Origin: Elusimicrobiota bacterium
GTDB taxonomy: Bacteria; Elusimicrobiota; Endomicrobiia; Endomicrobiales; Endomicrobiaceae
Length of the DNA: 41,742 nt
NCBI GenBank assembly: GCA_017525905.1
Contig: JAFXSD010000020.1
Span: 1-41,742 of the forward strand
Direction: 5' to 3'
The position numbers and the translations under genes are program-made. Shown here piece by piece: positions 33,308 through 41,467 of the stretch. Below the pieces are notes generated by a model that ran no database searches, had not been told where the DNA came from, and saw nothing but the letters and a program-made list of their open reading frames with translations. Positions within the stretch are counted from its first letter, which is position 1. The number at the start of each line of letters is the position of its first letter.

Positions 33308-33583
33308 ATGTCAGCAATATTTATTATATTTTTTTCTGTTTTGTTGGCAGAATTGGGCGATAAAACTCAAATAGCTACATTGTTGTTTGCTACCGATTCA
33401 AAAGTATCCCCTTTTTTTGTATTTTTAGCTTCCGCTTGTGCACTTGTTTTTGCATCGGCAATAGCTGTTGCGGCGGGAACGATTGCAAAAAATTATTTAC
33501 AACAAATACCTTTAAAGTTAATAAGCGGAATCTGTTTTGTATTGATAGGATTGTGGACTATTTACGGATATTACAAAGGATAA
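33308..33583 (+). CDS. GDT1/UPF0016 family membrane protein, single-repeat form
   Basis: 91-residue membrane protein with three hydrophobic helices. The signature E-L-G-D-K-T (residues 15-20) is the metal-binding motif of the GDT1/TMEM165 family of Mn or Ca transporters. Typical family members have two such repeats of about 90 residues each; this one has only one, so it would have to function as a dimer. No second copy is adjacent. It follows hom with a 21-base gap and GGGAGTG before the start. Confidence 0.82.
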   Translation: MSAIFIIFFSVLLAELGDKTQIATLLFATDSKVSPFFVFLASACALVFASAIAVAAGTIAKNYLQQIPLKLISGICFVLIGLWTIYGYYKG

Positions 33584-33700
33584 AAACAAATACTCGTAAC
33601 AACAAAGTTTTTTATTGTTTGTAAAGAAACTTTACTTAAATTAAACAAGTCAAATATAAAACATTCGAAAAAAGAAAATTCCGGAAAATCGATTCAACCG

Positions 33701-33717
33701 TTGATAATGATAATCAA
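33701..33717. promoter_or_regulatory. Fur-box-like sequence in the gdt1-GH57-like gap
   Basis: TTGATAATGATAATCAA contains two consecutive GATAAT hexamers and is a near-palindrome of the 7-1-7 Fur pattern. It is the only such site noticed in the window. The rest of the 33584-33800 gap shows no gene or RNA; a TATAAT lies at 33787 close to the start of the next gene. Confidence 0.35.
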
Positions 33718-33800
33718 AAAACAAAGAATATGTTTTCAATTAAAATAATTTAAGACATTATATAACTTTTATATTTTCAAATATGGTATAATCTAAGAAT

Positions 33801-35354
33801 ATGATCACAAGAAAAATTTTAACATTATTTTCAATATTGTTTTTATCGACTGTCGTTTTTGCACAAAATAAAACGGTTGTGTTTTTTGCAGAAAGCATTG
33901 AAGGACTTCCCGCAAAAGTTGTTCAGAAAATCGAAGGAACGGACAATTTCTGTTTCGCTGCATCTTTTACGGAAGAGAAAAATATAAAAAAAGGAATTAA
34001 AAAATTAATTTTTTGCAGAAAAATAGAACCGATGTTGGATATCGCAGAGCCTTATTTCTCCTTAATCGGTTCCGAGAAACAATTGGGGGATGAACTTGTT
34101 TTTAATAGAACAACCGATTGCGAGAATATCATAAAAAGCTATAAAACAAAATACAGAAAAGCTTTCAAAATATATAAACACGGCCTTTATTTAAGAGGAG
34201 CAGCTTTAGATGATACGGTTTTGGACATGTTTTATAAATATAATATTTTGTGGACTATGGCAAAATCCGAAAACGATAACCAAAAAGGTTTGTTTTTAAA
34301 AAACGGTGTTGCTTTGTTTGTCCCCTATAAAAATTTTACGACCGATGCCGCCAAAATAGAACAGTGGTTTAATTCTTGTAAAGCAAATGTTATCCCTGTA
34401 ATATTGACATCAGTACATACTAAAAACGAGAGCTTTATGACGGCTCTCATAAATTTTGTTGAAAAAAAATCGGATATAGATGTTAAGTTGCCTTTGGATG
34501 CTGCTTTTTATGAGTATAATTACAAAACCATAAAAAACAATCTTTCTTTGGAAATTTCATCTGCCATTCCCAAAGAAAAATTTTTAAAGTTATGTTTGGC
34601 AAACAAAGAAGTCAATAATTATGCAAATAAAAAAGAAAGCAAAGAAGTGTATGGTATTTTATTTGAAGAACTTTCCAATATGTATAGTTATTCCGTTATA
34701 AACGGAATTTTAAAAGGTAATTATGAATCCGAAAAATTATTCGATATATATTTTATGAATATTTTTAGGGTATTAAATAAAAAAGAACCGAATATAAAAG
34801 AATACCAAAAGAATCTTTCTGACAATAACTTTACCGATTCTCAAACAAGTACAAATATTAAATTTAAAAAAGAAAATAATTCAATATCGATTAACAATGA
34901 GGGAGAATTTTTTGATTGGTTTTCTGTTTCTGACACAGGGGAAAATGTTGTTTTTGAAACGGATGCAAATTTAGACGATATTGACAGTTTGGATATTTAT
35001 ATAGATATGAACGGAATGGCTTATACGGGGTCACAAAAAATGTTGAACCCGGTAAATAGTTTTTTTGTTCCGGAAAACAGTTGGGAGTTTGCTATCAGAA
35101 TAACGAAAGAAAAAATTTATATCTATAAATATTTAAATGCAAATATTGACTTGGTTGATGAATTTGAAAACGATGAAGGATATGCTGTTGCAAAAGTATC
35201 GGGAAATGTTTTAACGGGGAATCCGTATAATTGGAATTATCAAGCCGTTGCAATAAAGGACGAAAAGGTTGTTGATTTTATAGAAAACAAAAGAGAAAAA
35301 GGTAAAAAATTTAAAGTTTCTCCTTTGCAAATAAACATGTATAAATATAAATAA
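33801..35354 (+). CDS. Exported protein, divergent GH57-like with C-terminal beta domain
   Basis: 517-residue exported protein with a signal peptide (...FLSTVVFAQN). The middle part, about residues 285-335 (EELSNMYSYSVINGILKGN followed by FDIYFMNIFRVLNKKEP), resembles the C-terminal helices of GH57 amylases, in which the conserved DWFWWYGDD is here lost. The last ~150 residues look like a beta-sandwich of the glucodextranase-C/DOMON kind (LDIYIDMNGMAYTGSQKML, WEFAIRI). The catalytic barrel is shortened and I see no convincing GH57 nucleophile motif. It may be a non-catalytic relative. It sits before a cell-wall amidase. The assignment is tentative. Confidence 0.5.
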   Translation: MITRKILTLFSILFLSTVVFAQNKTVVFFAESIEGLPAKVVQKIEGTDNFCFAASFTEEKNIKKGIKKLIFCRKIEPMLDIAEPYFSLIGSEKQLGDELVFNRTTDCENIIKSYKTKYRKAFKIYKHGLYLRGAALDDTVLDMFYKYNILWTMAKSENDNQKGLFLKNGVALFVPYKNFTTDAAKIEQWFNSCKANVIPVILTSVHTKNESFMTALINFVEKKSDIDVKLPLDAAFYEYNYKTIKNNLSLEISSAIPKEKFLKLCLANKEVNNYANKKESKEVYGILFEELSNMYSYSVINGILKGNYESEKLFDIYFMNIFRVLNKKEPNIKEYQKNLSDNNFTDSQTSTNIKFKKENNSISINNEGEFFDWFSVSDTGENVVFETDANLDDIDSLDIYIDMNGMAYTGSQKMLNPVNSFFVPENSWEFAIRITKEKIYIYKYLNANIDLVDEFENDEGYAVAKVSGNVLTGNPYNWNYQAVAIKDEKVVDFIENKREKGKKFKVSPLQINMYKYK

Positions 35355-35363
35355 GGTTCTATT

Positions 35364-37355
35364 ATGAAAAAATTTATTTTATTTTTGTTGTGTATGTGTT
35401 TTTTTATTTCTACATACTGCTTTGCTAAAAGTAAAACAAAAACACTTGATATGAAGGTTGAAAGGCAAAAATTAAATGTTGTTCTTGACGGAAAAAGTTA
35501 TGACGGTATGAGTTTGTATAAAATATCGGAAAATTATTTCTTTTCTTTAAAAGAACTGGCGGCATTTTATCAGGCAAGACTTGAATGGTATTCCGTAAGT
35601 AAAAAAGTTTCAATGAAATTAAAGAACAAAGTAATAGATATATATTATGATTCAAAAAAAGTTTCTTTCGGTAAAGATAAAGAAAAGTTAAGAATACCTT
35701 CGATTATGTTGAAGAAAGAAGTTTATGTACCGGTAGAATTTTTGGAAAAGGAAAACTTTTCCGATGTTTCCGAAACAGTCTCCGATTTAAATTTAAAGCA
35801 TAGAGTACTTAGCGTTACATCAAAATCCAATATTTCCGCCGTAAGATATTATACGAGAGAAAACGATACGGAGATTGTAATCGAACTTGAAGAAAAAATG
35901 ACGCATACCATTAAAAAAGCTAAAAATTCAATAGTAGTTGCTTTTCAGAGAGGGAAGATAGTAAAAGACAGTATAATAGCAAATAACGGAGCAATAAAAG
36001 ATATTTCTTATGAAACGGTTGGAAGAGAAGCCGTATTCAAAATAAACTTGGCACAAACACCCAAATCCGTAAATGTAAAAAAATTCAGTAAACCTTTAAA
36101 ATTAGTTATTGATATAGAACATACAAAAGCTGTAGATATGTCAAAACCTGCAGACATATATATACCTGATACCGTAGTTGATATAAAAAAAGATATTGTA
36201 AAAGATGAAGAAGTTGTGACAGCCGAGAAACCGGAAACAGATAAAATTGAAAAAAATGTTCCGGAAAAGGAACAAGTTGAAGAAATTATAATTGTTGAAG
36301 ATAAGGATAAAGTAAAAGATAAACAAGTTGTTGAAGACGAAACAAAACAAAAAGACGAAAAAGTTGAAGTTGTAACAAAGCAAAAAGAAAATCAAATTGA
36401 AGTCGCAACCGAACAAAAAGAAGAACAAAAAACTCCGGAAGAAGAACTTGATACGGATGTCCCTACAATAGATTCAAGAATTATTGCAAACGATTCTCAA
36501 ATGTATGAAAAACCTGTTTCAGAGGACAAAGAAGACGATTCCGAAGCTCTTGCGAAAGTAAAGGTTGTTAATGTAACTGATGAGCAAATTATAGATGACA
36601 GTTACACGATAGTTGACGACACGGAAACATTTAAAGATATTATTCCTAAAGAAAAAGAAATTGCAAAAGACGCAAAAGTTATTGTGCTTGATGCCGGACA
36701 CGGAGGCAAAGATTCCGGAGCTACCGGACCTCACGGAACAAAAGAAAAAGATATAAATTTGGCTATAGTATTACAGCTTGAAAAAGTGTTTAAAAAAGAT
36801 AAGAATTATAAAGTTATTCTTACAAGAGAAGATGATATTTTTATACCTCTTGTTGAAAGAGCGGATATAGCAAACAAAAATAAAGCAGACCTTTTTATAT
36901 CGGTTCATTGTAATGCGAATTTAAACAGAAACGCATCCGGATTTGAAGTTTATTTCTTATCGGAAAAAGCATCAGATAAAGAATCTTTCTCTGCAGAAAC
37001 ATTGGAAAACTCCGTTTTGGCATTGGAAGATAAAACCGATGAGAAAAAAACTATTCTTCAAAACATGTTATGGTCTATGGTTGTTAACGAATATATAAAC
37101 GAATCTTCTGAACTTTCGAGTTTTGTTACGGCTGAAGCATCCGGAAGATTAAAAGTTCTTAACAGGGGATTAAAACAAGCAAATTTCTATGTGTTAAGAG
37201 GGACACAAATGCCGTCAATTCTTGTGGAAACGGCATACATAAGCAACTATACGGAAGAAGCAAAATTAAAGACCGGAAGTTTTCAAAAGGCGGTTGCCGA
37301 TTCGATATATGAAGGTGTAAAAAAATATTATGCAAAGAAAGCAAGAAAAAAATAA
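35364..37355 (+). CDS. N-acetylmuramoyl-L-alanine amidase (Amidase_3) with AMIN-type region
   Basis: 663-residue exported cell-wall amidase. It has a signal peptide (about 1-21), a copper-amine-oxidase-N-like region (about 30-150), an AMIN-like beta domain (about 155-255) and a long Lys/Glu/Val-rich linker (about 265-430). The Zn-dependent catalytic domain spans about 438-655. Zinc and catalytic motifs are LDAGHGGKDSGA, EKDINLA, SVHCNAN and the catalytic Glu in LVETAYISN. It cleaves the bond between muramic acid and L-Ala, usually at the septum. It follows the GH57-like gene by nine bases and overlaps murI by 26 bases, so the three are one unit. Confidence 0.9.
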   Translation: MKKFILFLLCMCFFISTYCFAKSKTKTLDMKVERQKLNVVLDGKSYDGMSLYKISENYFFSLKELAAFYQARLEWYSVSKKVSMKLKNKVIDIYYDSKKVSFGKDKEKLRIPSIMLKKEVYVPVEFLEKENFSDVSETVSDLNLKHRVLSVTSKSNISAVRYYTRENDTEIVIELEEKMTHTIKKAKNSIVVAFQRGKIVKDSIIANNGAIKDISYETVGREAVFKINLAQTPKSVNVKKFSKPLKLVIDIEHTKAVDMSKPADIYIPDTVVDIKKDIVKDEEVVTAEKPETDKIEKNVPEKEQVEEIIIVEDKDKVKDKQVVEDETKQKDEKVEVVTKQKENQIEVATEQKEEQKTPEEELDTDVPTIDSRIIANDSQMYEKPVSEDKEDDSEALAKVKVVNVTDEQIIDDSYTIVDDTETFKDIIPKEKEIAKDAKVIVLDAGHGGKDSGATGPHGTKEKDINLAIVLQLEKVFKKDKNYKVILTREDDIFIPLVERADIANKNKADLFISVHCNANLNRNASGFEVYFLSEKASDKESFSAETLENSVLALEDKTDEKKTILQNMLWSMVVNEYINESSELSSFVTAEASGRLKVLNRGLKQANFYVLRGTQMPSILVETAYISNYTEEAKLKTGSFQKAVADSIYEGVKKYYAKKARKK

Positions 37356-38142
37356 CAGACCTATAGGAATATTCGATTCCGGTTTTGGCGGGCTTACGGT
37401 AATGTCTGCAATATCCAAACTTTTACCGAAAGAAAATTTAATTTATTTCGGCGACAGTGCACATGTTCCCTACGGTTCAAAATCAAAAAAAGCGGTCACA
37501 AATTTTACCGTTAATATTTCAAAATTTTTGGAATCCAAAGATGTAAAACTTATAGTTGTTGCTTGTAACACAGCTTCGGCTTTCAGTTTGGATACTTTAA
37601 AAAAAGTAATAAAAGTTCCGATAATAGGTGTAATAGAAGCCGGTTCCGTAACAGCAGCAAGAAATACTTCAAATAAAAGAGTTGGTGTTATAGGAACGGA
37701 AGGAACGATTAAAAGTAATGCTTATGCAGCGGAAATAAAAAAACATGATAATAAAATAAACTGTTTTTCAAAAGCTTGTCCGCTGTTTGTTCCGTTGGTA
37801 GAAGAGGGTTGGAACAAGGGCAAAATTACCGAAGAAATTATAAATGTTTATTTAAAAGATTTGGTTAATAAAAAAATAGATACATTAATTCTCGGATGTA
37901 CACATTATCCTTTATTGAAAAATTCCATTCAAAAAATTATAGGTAAAAAAATAAAAATAATAGATTCCGCAACGGCGGTGGCAATGGCGGTAAAAGATTT
38001 ATTGGAAAACAAAAATCTTTTAAGAAACAAAGGTGCAGGAAAATATTGTTTTTATGTTAGTGACGATCCGGAAAAATTTAAAACGTTGGGCAGCAAATTT
38101 TTTAATAATAAAATTGATAAAGTTGTAAAGGTGGAATTATAA
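37330..38142 (+). CDS. murI: Glutamate racemase
   Basis: 270-residue racemase supplying D-glutamate for peptidoglycan. The two catalytic cysteines are in VACNTASA (Cys79) and LGCTHYPLL (Cys190); the N-terminal GIFDSGFGGLTV and FGDSAHVPYG are typical. The start at 37330 overlaps the amidase gene by 26 bases. The ATG after the amidase stop would lack the conserved GIFDSG block, so the overlap is real. Its stop shares one base with the start of queD. Confidence 0.94.
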   Translation: MQRKQEKNNRPIGIFDSGFGGLTVMSAISKLLPKENLIYFGDSAHVPYGSKSKKAVTNFTVNISKFLESKDVKLIVVACNTASAFSLDTLKKVIKVPIIGVIEAGSVTAARNTSNKRVGVIGTEGTIKSNAYAAEIKKHDNKINCFSKACPLFVPLVEEGWNKGKITEEIINVYLKDLVNKKIDTLILGCTHYPLLKNSIQKIIGKKIKIIDSATAVAMAVKDLLENKNLLRNKGAGKYCFYVSDDPEKFKTLGSKFFNNKIDKVVKVEL

Positions 38143-38510
38143 TGAAATATAAATTATCCGTGTTTAAACATTTTTCTTCCGCACATGCTTTAAGAGGATA
38201 TAAAGGCAAATGCGAAAACCTGCATGGACATAATTGGAAAGTAAGAGTTTGCCTTTGCGGAACAAAACTTGATGAGATAGGTATGCTTGTGGATTTTACC
38301 GATATGAAAAAACATCTTGATAAAATTATGGCAAAGTTGGACCATAAGTTTTTAAATGAAACGGCACCTTTCGATAAAATAAATCCCACGGCGGAAAATA
38401 TTGCAACGTTTATATTTAATGAAATGAAAATTTTTGAAACGGAAGATATAAAGGTTTATGAGGTTGAAGTTTGGGAAAGCGAGACATCTTCGGCAGTGGT
38501 ATCTTTATGA
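38142..38510 (+). CDS. queD: 6-carboxy-5,6,7,8-tetrahydropterin synthase
   Basis: 122-residue QueD/PTPS-fold enzyme of queuosine synthesis, acting on 7,8-dihydroneopterin triphosphate. Zinc ligands His15, His28 and His30 (FSSAHAL and ENLHGHNW) and the catalytic Cys24 are present, with VDFTDMK and LDHKFLN further on. It overlaps murI by one base (TAATG) and queC by four bases (ATGA), forming a coupled queD-queC-queE set. Confidence 0.95.
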   Translation: MKYKLSVFKHFSSAHALRGYKGKCENLHGHNWKVRVCLCGTKLDEIGMLVDFTDMKKHLDKIMAKLDHKFLNETAPFDKINPTAENIATFIFNEMKIFETEDIKVYEVEVWESETSSAVVSL

Positions 38511-39154
38511 AACAAAAAGCAATAATATTATTTTCAAGCGGACTTGATTCCACGACGGTTTTATATTATGCATTAAGCAAAGGTTATGAATGCCATTGCT
38601 TAATATTCGATTACGGACAAAAGCATAACAAAGAAGTTCAAAATGCCGCAAGTTTTGCTAAAAGTTTGAAATTGAATTATCATATAGTAAAAACTTCTAT
38701 TCCGTGGGATACAAGTTCATTAACAGACAAAAATAAAAAAATTCCGGAACATAAAAAAATAAAAAAAGGTTTTGTTCCTTCCACTTATGTTCCCGGAAGA
38801 AATACAATATTTTTATCTTATGCAATTTCTTATGCGGAAACAATAAAAGCTAAAAAAGTGTTTTTGGGTATAAATGCGGTAGATTTTTCTTCTTATCCAG
38901 ATTGTACTCCAAAATATTTGAAAGCTATGCAACAGGTTATGAAATCGTTGGGAAACGGAATAGAAATTGTTGCTCCCATAGAAAAATATTCAAAAGCTCA
39001 AATAATAAAACTGGGGACCAAATTAAAAGTTCCTTACGAAAAAACTTGGAGCTGCTATAACGGGAAAAATAAACCATGCGGAAAATGTGATTCTTGTAAA
39101 TTAAGAGCAAAAGGTTTTAAAGAGGCAGGTATAGATGATCCCGCATTTAAATAA
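38507..39154 (+). CDS. queC: 7-cyano-7-deazaguanine synthase
   Basis: 215-residue ATP-dependent enzyme converting 7-carboxy-7-deazaguanine to preQ0. The PP-loop SSGLDSTT is at residues 10-17, FDYGQKH follows, and a C-terminal zinc knuckle reads WSCYNGKNKPCGKCDSC. The start at 38507 is preferred because it begins with the family MKQKAIILFSSGLDS and overlaps the queD stop; a longer frame from 38471 is not supported. Confidence 0.95.
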   Translation: MKQKAIILFSSGLDSTTVLYYALSKGYECHCLIFDYGQKHNKEVQNAASFAKSLKLNYHIVKTSIPWDTSSLTDKNKKIPEHKKIKKGFVPSTYVPGRNTIFLSYAISYAETIKAKKVFLGINAVDFSSYPDCTPKYLKAMQQVMKSLGNGIEIVAPIEKYSKAQIIKLGTKLKVPYEKTWSCYNGKNKPCGKCDSCKLRAKGFKEAGIDDPAFK

Positions 39155-39884
39155 AAAGAAATCTTGTCGTTTCAAACCTTCCGATAAATTAGCCCCAATA
39201 GATGAAGTGTTTTTTTCTTATCAAGGGGAAGGAATTTATGCGGGAATACCTCAAATCTTTGTTCGGTTCTCCGGTTGTAATTTAAGGTGCAATTATTGCG
39301 ATACACCTAAATCTTTAAAAATAAATTCTGAAACAGAATATTTTGAAACACAAACATTGTTTGAATATATAAAAGAAGTTTTTGAAAAAAACAAAAACAA
39401 TTTTTATAAAAAAACGCCTTCCGTTTCTTTCACCGGCGGAGAGCCGTTGGTGTATGCGGATTTTATTTTAGAGTTAATAAAAAAATATCTTAAAGATAAA
39501 TTTTCAATTTATATTGAAACCAACGGAAGTATGCCGACACAAATGAAAAAACTTTACAGATATTGTGATGTTGTTTCCATGGATATAAAATTTCCTTCGG
39601 CATGCGGCAAAAATTTATTTAAAGAACATAAAATTTTTATAGAAAATTGTAAAAATAAAGTTTTTATTAAAACGGTAATAACAAAAGATACTACCGAAAA
39701 AGAATTTGATAAAGCAATAAAAGTTATTTCGACTGCATCAAAAAATATTCCGCTTGTTATTCAACCTTCAAGCTTTGATGTTACAGTAAATAGAAAAGTT
39801 TTGAAATTTTATTCTATGGCAACATCAAAAATAAAAGATGTTCGAATATTGCCACAGTTACATAAGCTGTGGAAAATGAGGTAA
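39135..39884 (+). CDS. queE: 7-carboxy-7-deazaguanine synthase (radical SAM)
   Basis: 249-residue radical-SAM enzyme converting 6-carboxytetrahydropterin to 7-carboxy-7-deazaguanine, the step between QueD and QueC. The Fe-S motif is GCNLRCNYCDT, preceded by FFSYQGEGIYAGIPQIFVRF. The SAM motif is FTGGEPL. The start overlaps the queC end by 20 bases. QueF, Tgt and QueA for the rest of the queuosine pathway are not in the window. Confidence 0.94.
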   Translation: MIPHLNKKKSCRFKPSDKLAPIDEVFFSYQGEGIYAGIPQIFVRFSGCNLRCNYCDTPKSLKINSETEYFETQTLFEYIKEVFEKNKNNFYKKTPSVSFTGGEPLVYADFILELIKKYLKDKFSIYIETNGSMPTQMKKLYRYCDVVSMDIKFPSACGKNLFKEHKIFIENCKNKVFIKTVITKDTTEKEFDKAIKVISTASKNIPLVIQPSSFDVTVNRKVLKFYSMATSKIKDVRILPQLHKLWKMR

Positions 39885-39916
39885 AAATTACTTTGCAAGT
39901 TTCGGGGTGTCAAAAA

Positions 39917-40600
39917 ATGACAATGTGCAAAAGTGAGTTGGAAAAATTTGGGAATAAATTTGTAAGTATACTAAACAATAATGAACTTATTGCAAGTTTT
40001 GACGACTCTTGTTTCAGAGATTACTTGCTTCAAATAAATATCAGAAATAAGTTGATAAAGTTAGGCAAAATAAACGTTTATTATAAACCATCAAAAAAAT
40101 CTTATTCTCTTACAACTACAAACATAAAAGATAATCAAGCCATAGATATAATAAATAAATGTTGGGACGAAGCTAACGGTTTTAAAAGTTTCACACAAGA
40201 TAGCGGTATATACGAAGCTTTTGTTGATGGTTCTTATATAGACGGCAAAACCGGGTATGGAGCAGTGATTTTTTTTGGTGATAAAGAAGTTCAAAAATTT
40301 TCCGGAAGGCTTGATGATACATCCACAAGACAATTCGGCGGGGAACTTTATTCTGCTACATTGGTTTTGAAATGGTGCGAATTGAACAATATAAAAAAAA
40401 TAAGGATAAATTACGATTATTTGGGTATAGAATATTTTGCTACAGGTAAGTGGAACCCAAAAAATGTTTTGGCACAAGAATACAAAGAAATTGTAACAAA
40501 TTGTAACGTTGATATATTATGGCGAAAGATAGATAGTCATACAGGGAACAAAAAGAACGATTTGGCAGATAAGTTGGCAAAAGAAGGAGCCGGTAAATAA
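39917..40600 (+). CDS. Ribonuclease HI with N-terminal extension
   Basis: About 227 residues. The C-terminal ~130 form an RNase H domain with the four acidic positions: Asp in AFVDGSY, Glu in GGELYSA, Asp in NYDYLGIEYF and Asp in KKNDLADKLAKEG, plus the flexible His loop SHTG. It cleaves RNA in RNA-DNA hybrids. About 85 residues precede this domain and match nothing I recognise; the ordinary RNase HI is about 150 residues. The ATG at 39917 with GGGGTG upstream is chosen. An in-frame GTG at 39869 would overlap queE and add 16 residues. Confidence 0.78.
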   Translation: MTMCKSELEKFGNKFVSILNNNELIASFDDSCFRDYLLQINIRNKLIKLGKINVYYKPSKKSYSLTTTNIKDNQAIDIINKCWDEANGFKSFTQDSGIYEAFVDGSYIDGKTGYGAVIFFGDKEVQKFSGRLDDTSTRQFGGELYSATLVLKWCELNNIKKIRINYDYLGIEYFATGKWNPKNVLAQEYKEIVTNCNVDILWRKIDSHTGNKKNDLADKLAKEGAGK

Positions 40601-40602
40601 AG

Positions 40603-40643
40603 TTTCACAAAAATTTCACAAGGATTTCAATAAAGATTTTCAT
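40603..40643 (+). repeat. Phased TTTCA direct repeats upstream of the right-edge genes
   Basis: TTTCACA at 40603 and 40614, then TTTCAA at 40625 and TTTCAT at about 40638, i.e. spacings of 11, 11 and 13 bases. They lie just upstream of TTATAAT (40651). One face of the helix would carry all copies, a layout seen with regulator sites or curved DNA. The remainder of the 40601-40755 gap has no gene. Confidence 0.45.
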
Positions 40644-40755
40644 AAAAAGATTATAATTAAAATAGTGAAGAAGCAATATTTAAAAAAGTATTGAAAAAAC
40701 AGGGGAAACAAACTATAGTTTAGAGTAGGTGTAAAGAAAATAAATCCGAGGATAA

Positions 40756-41349
40756 ATGGCAAAATTGATTAATAAAAAATCAATTAAGAGTTTATTGTCT
40801 ACAAGAGTAGTAAGGGTAACTCTTGCGGTTGTGATATTTTTCAGCATGATAATAAACGGATTTATGCCGAAATCGATAGAGAGCAGAGAGAGCGTAGCGG
40901 CGATAATCGGAGCGGTGGTAAACAATGTTATAGTAGAGACATTTAAGAGTTGTACGGATACATTGACTGTAATGAGTAACAAAGTAACAAAAGATCTGTA
41001 TAAATATTTAAGGTTGGGAGAAACAGGAACACAGGCACCGATAAGTAACGGACAAGAAAAGGAAGAAACGCCTGTAAACACGAGTAGTGACAGCGGAATA
41101 GAGACAGGCAGCAGACAATATAAGGAACTTGTAGTATATAATGAAGAAGATGGAATAGTAACGATAGCGGTAGGAAAAATATCGGAACGACTATACAGGT
41201 TGTACAACAATGTAAAGGTGTATTGTAGAGTAAGTACAAACATAGGACTTTTGTTCTTCATTGTGTTTGTGATAGCAATAAGGAACAGGAAGGAAGACGG
41301 GATAAGGATAAACAGTAAGAATATAGAGAACAACACTAACTTGTGCTGA
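40756..41349 (+). CDS. Membrane/exported protein of unknown function with atypical codon use
   Basis: 197-residue protein. A hydrophobic segment lies near the N-terminus (about 20-37; VTLAVVIFFSMIINGFM) and a second near the C-terminus (NIGLLFFIVFVIAI), followed by a basic tail. The middle is hydrophilic with repeated ETG/TGS-type stretches. No family recognised. Arginine is encoded by AGG six times, AGA four and CGA once, against nearly all AGA in nrdD. GAGGATAA precedes the start, and the stop lies in a terminator stem. It resembles the start of the next gene in layout and base use. Confidence 0.6.
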   Translation: MAKLINKKSIKSLLSTRVVRVTLAVVIFFSMIINGFMPKSIESRESVAAIIGAVVNNVIVETFKSCTDTLTVMSNKVTKDLYKYLRLGETGTQAPISNGQEKEETPVNTSSDSGIETGSRQYKELVVYNEEDGIVTIAVGKISERLYRLYNNVKVYCRVSTNIGLLFFIVFVIAIRNRKEDGIRINSKNIENNTNLC

Positions 41350-41376
41350 TAAGGCACAGGTTAGTTTTGTTTTTTG
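41336..41376 (+). terminator. Intrinsic terminator between the right-edge genes
   Basis: CTAACTTGTGC pairs with GCACAGGTTAG (one G-T pair) around a 7-base loop and is followed by TTTTGTTTTTTG. The stop codon of the upstream gene is in the loop. Confidence 0.88.
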
Positions 41377-41467
41377 TATGAGCAAAAAAGCAGAGTAACA
41401 ACGGAGAGAAAAGATGAAAAAAGAAGAAAAAATAAATAAAAATATAGAAGAAAAACAGGAGGGGAAT

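Noticed and set aside
36141..36428. Minus-strand frame rich in Phe and Asn opposite the amidase gene
   Set aside because: It is the shadow of the Lys/Glu-rich linker of the amidase on the other strand.
40713..41357. Long minus-strand frame opposite the right-edge gene
   Set aside because: The plus-strand gene has a ribosome binding site, a signal-like segment and a terminator at its end; the minus frame has none of these.
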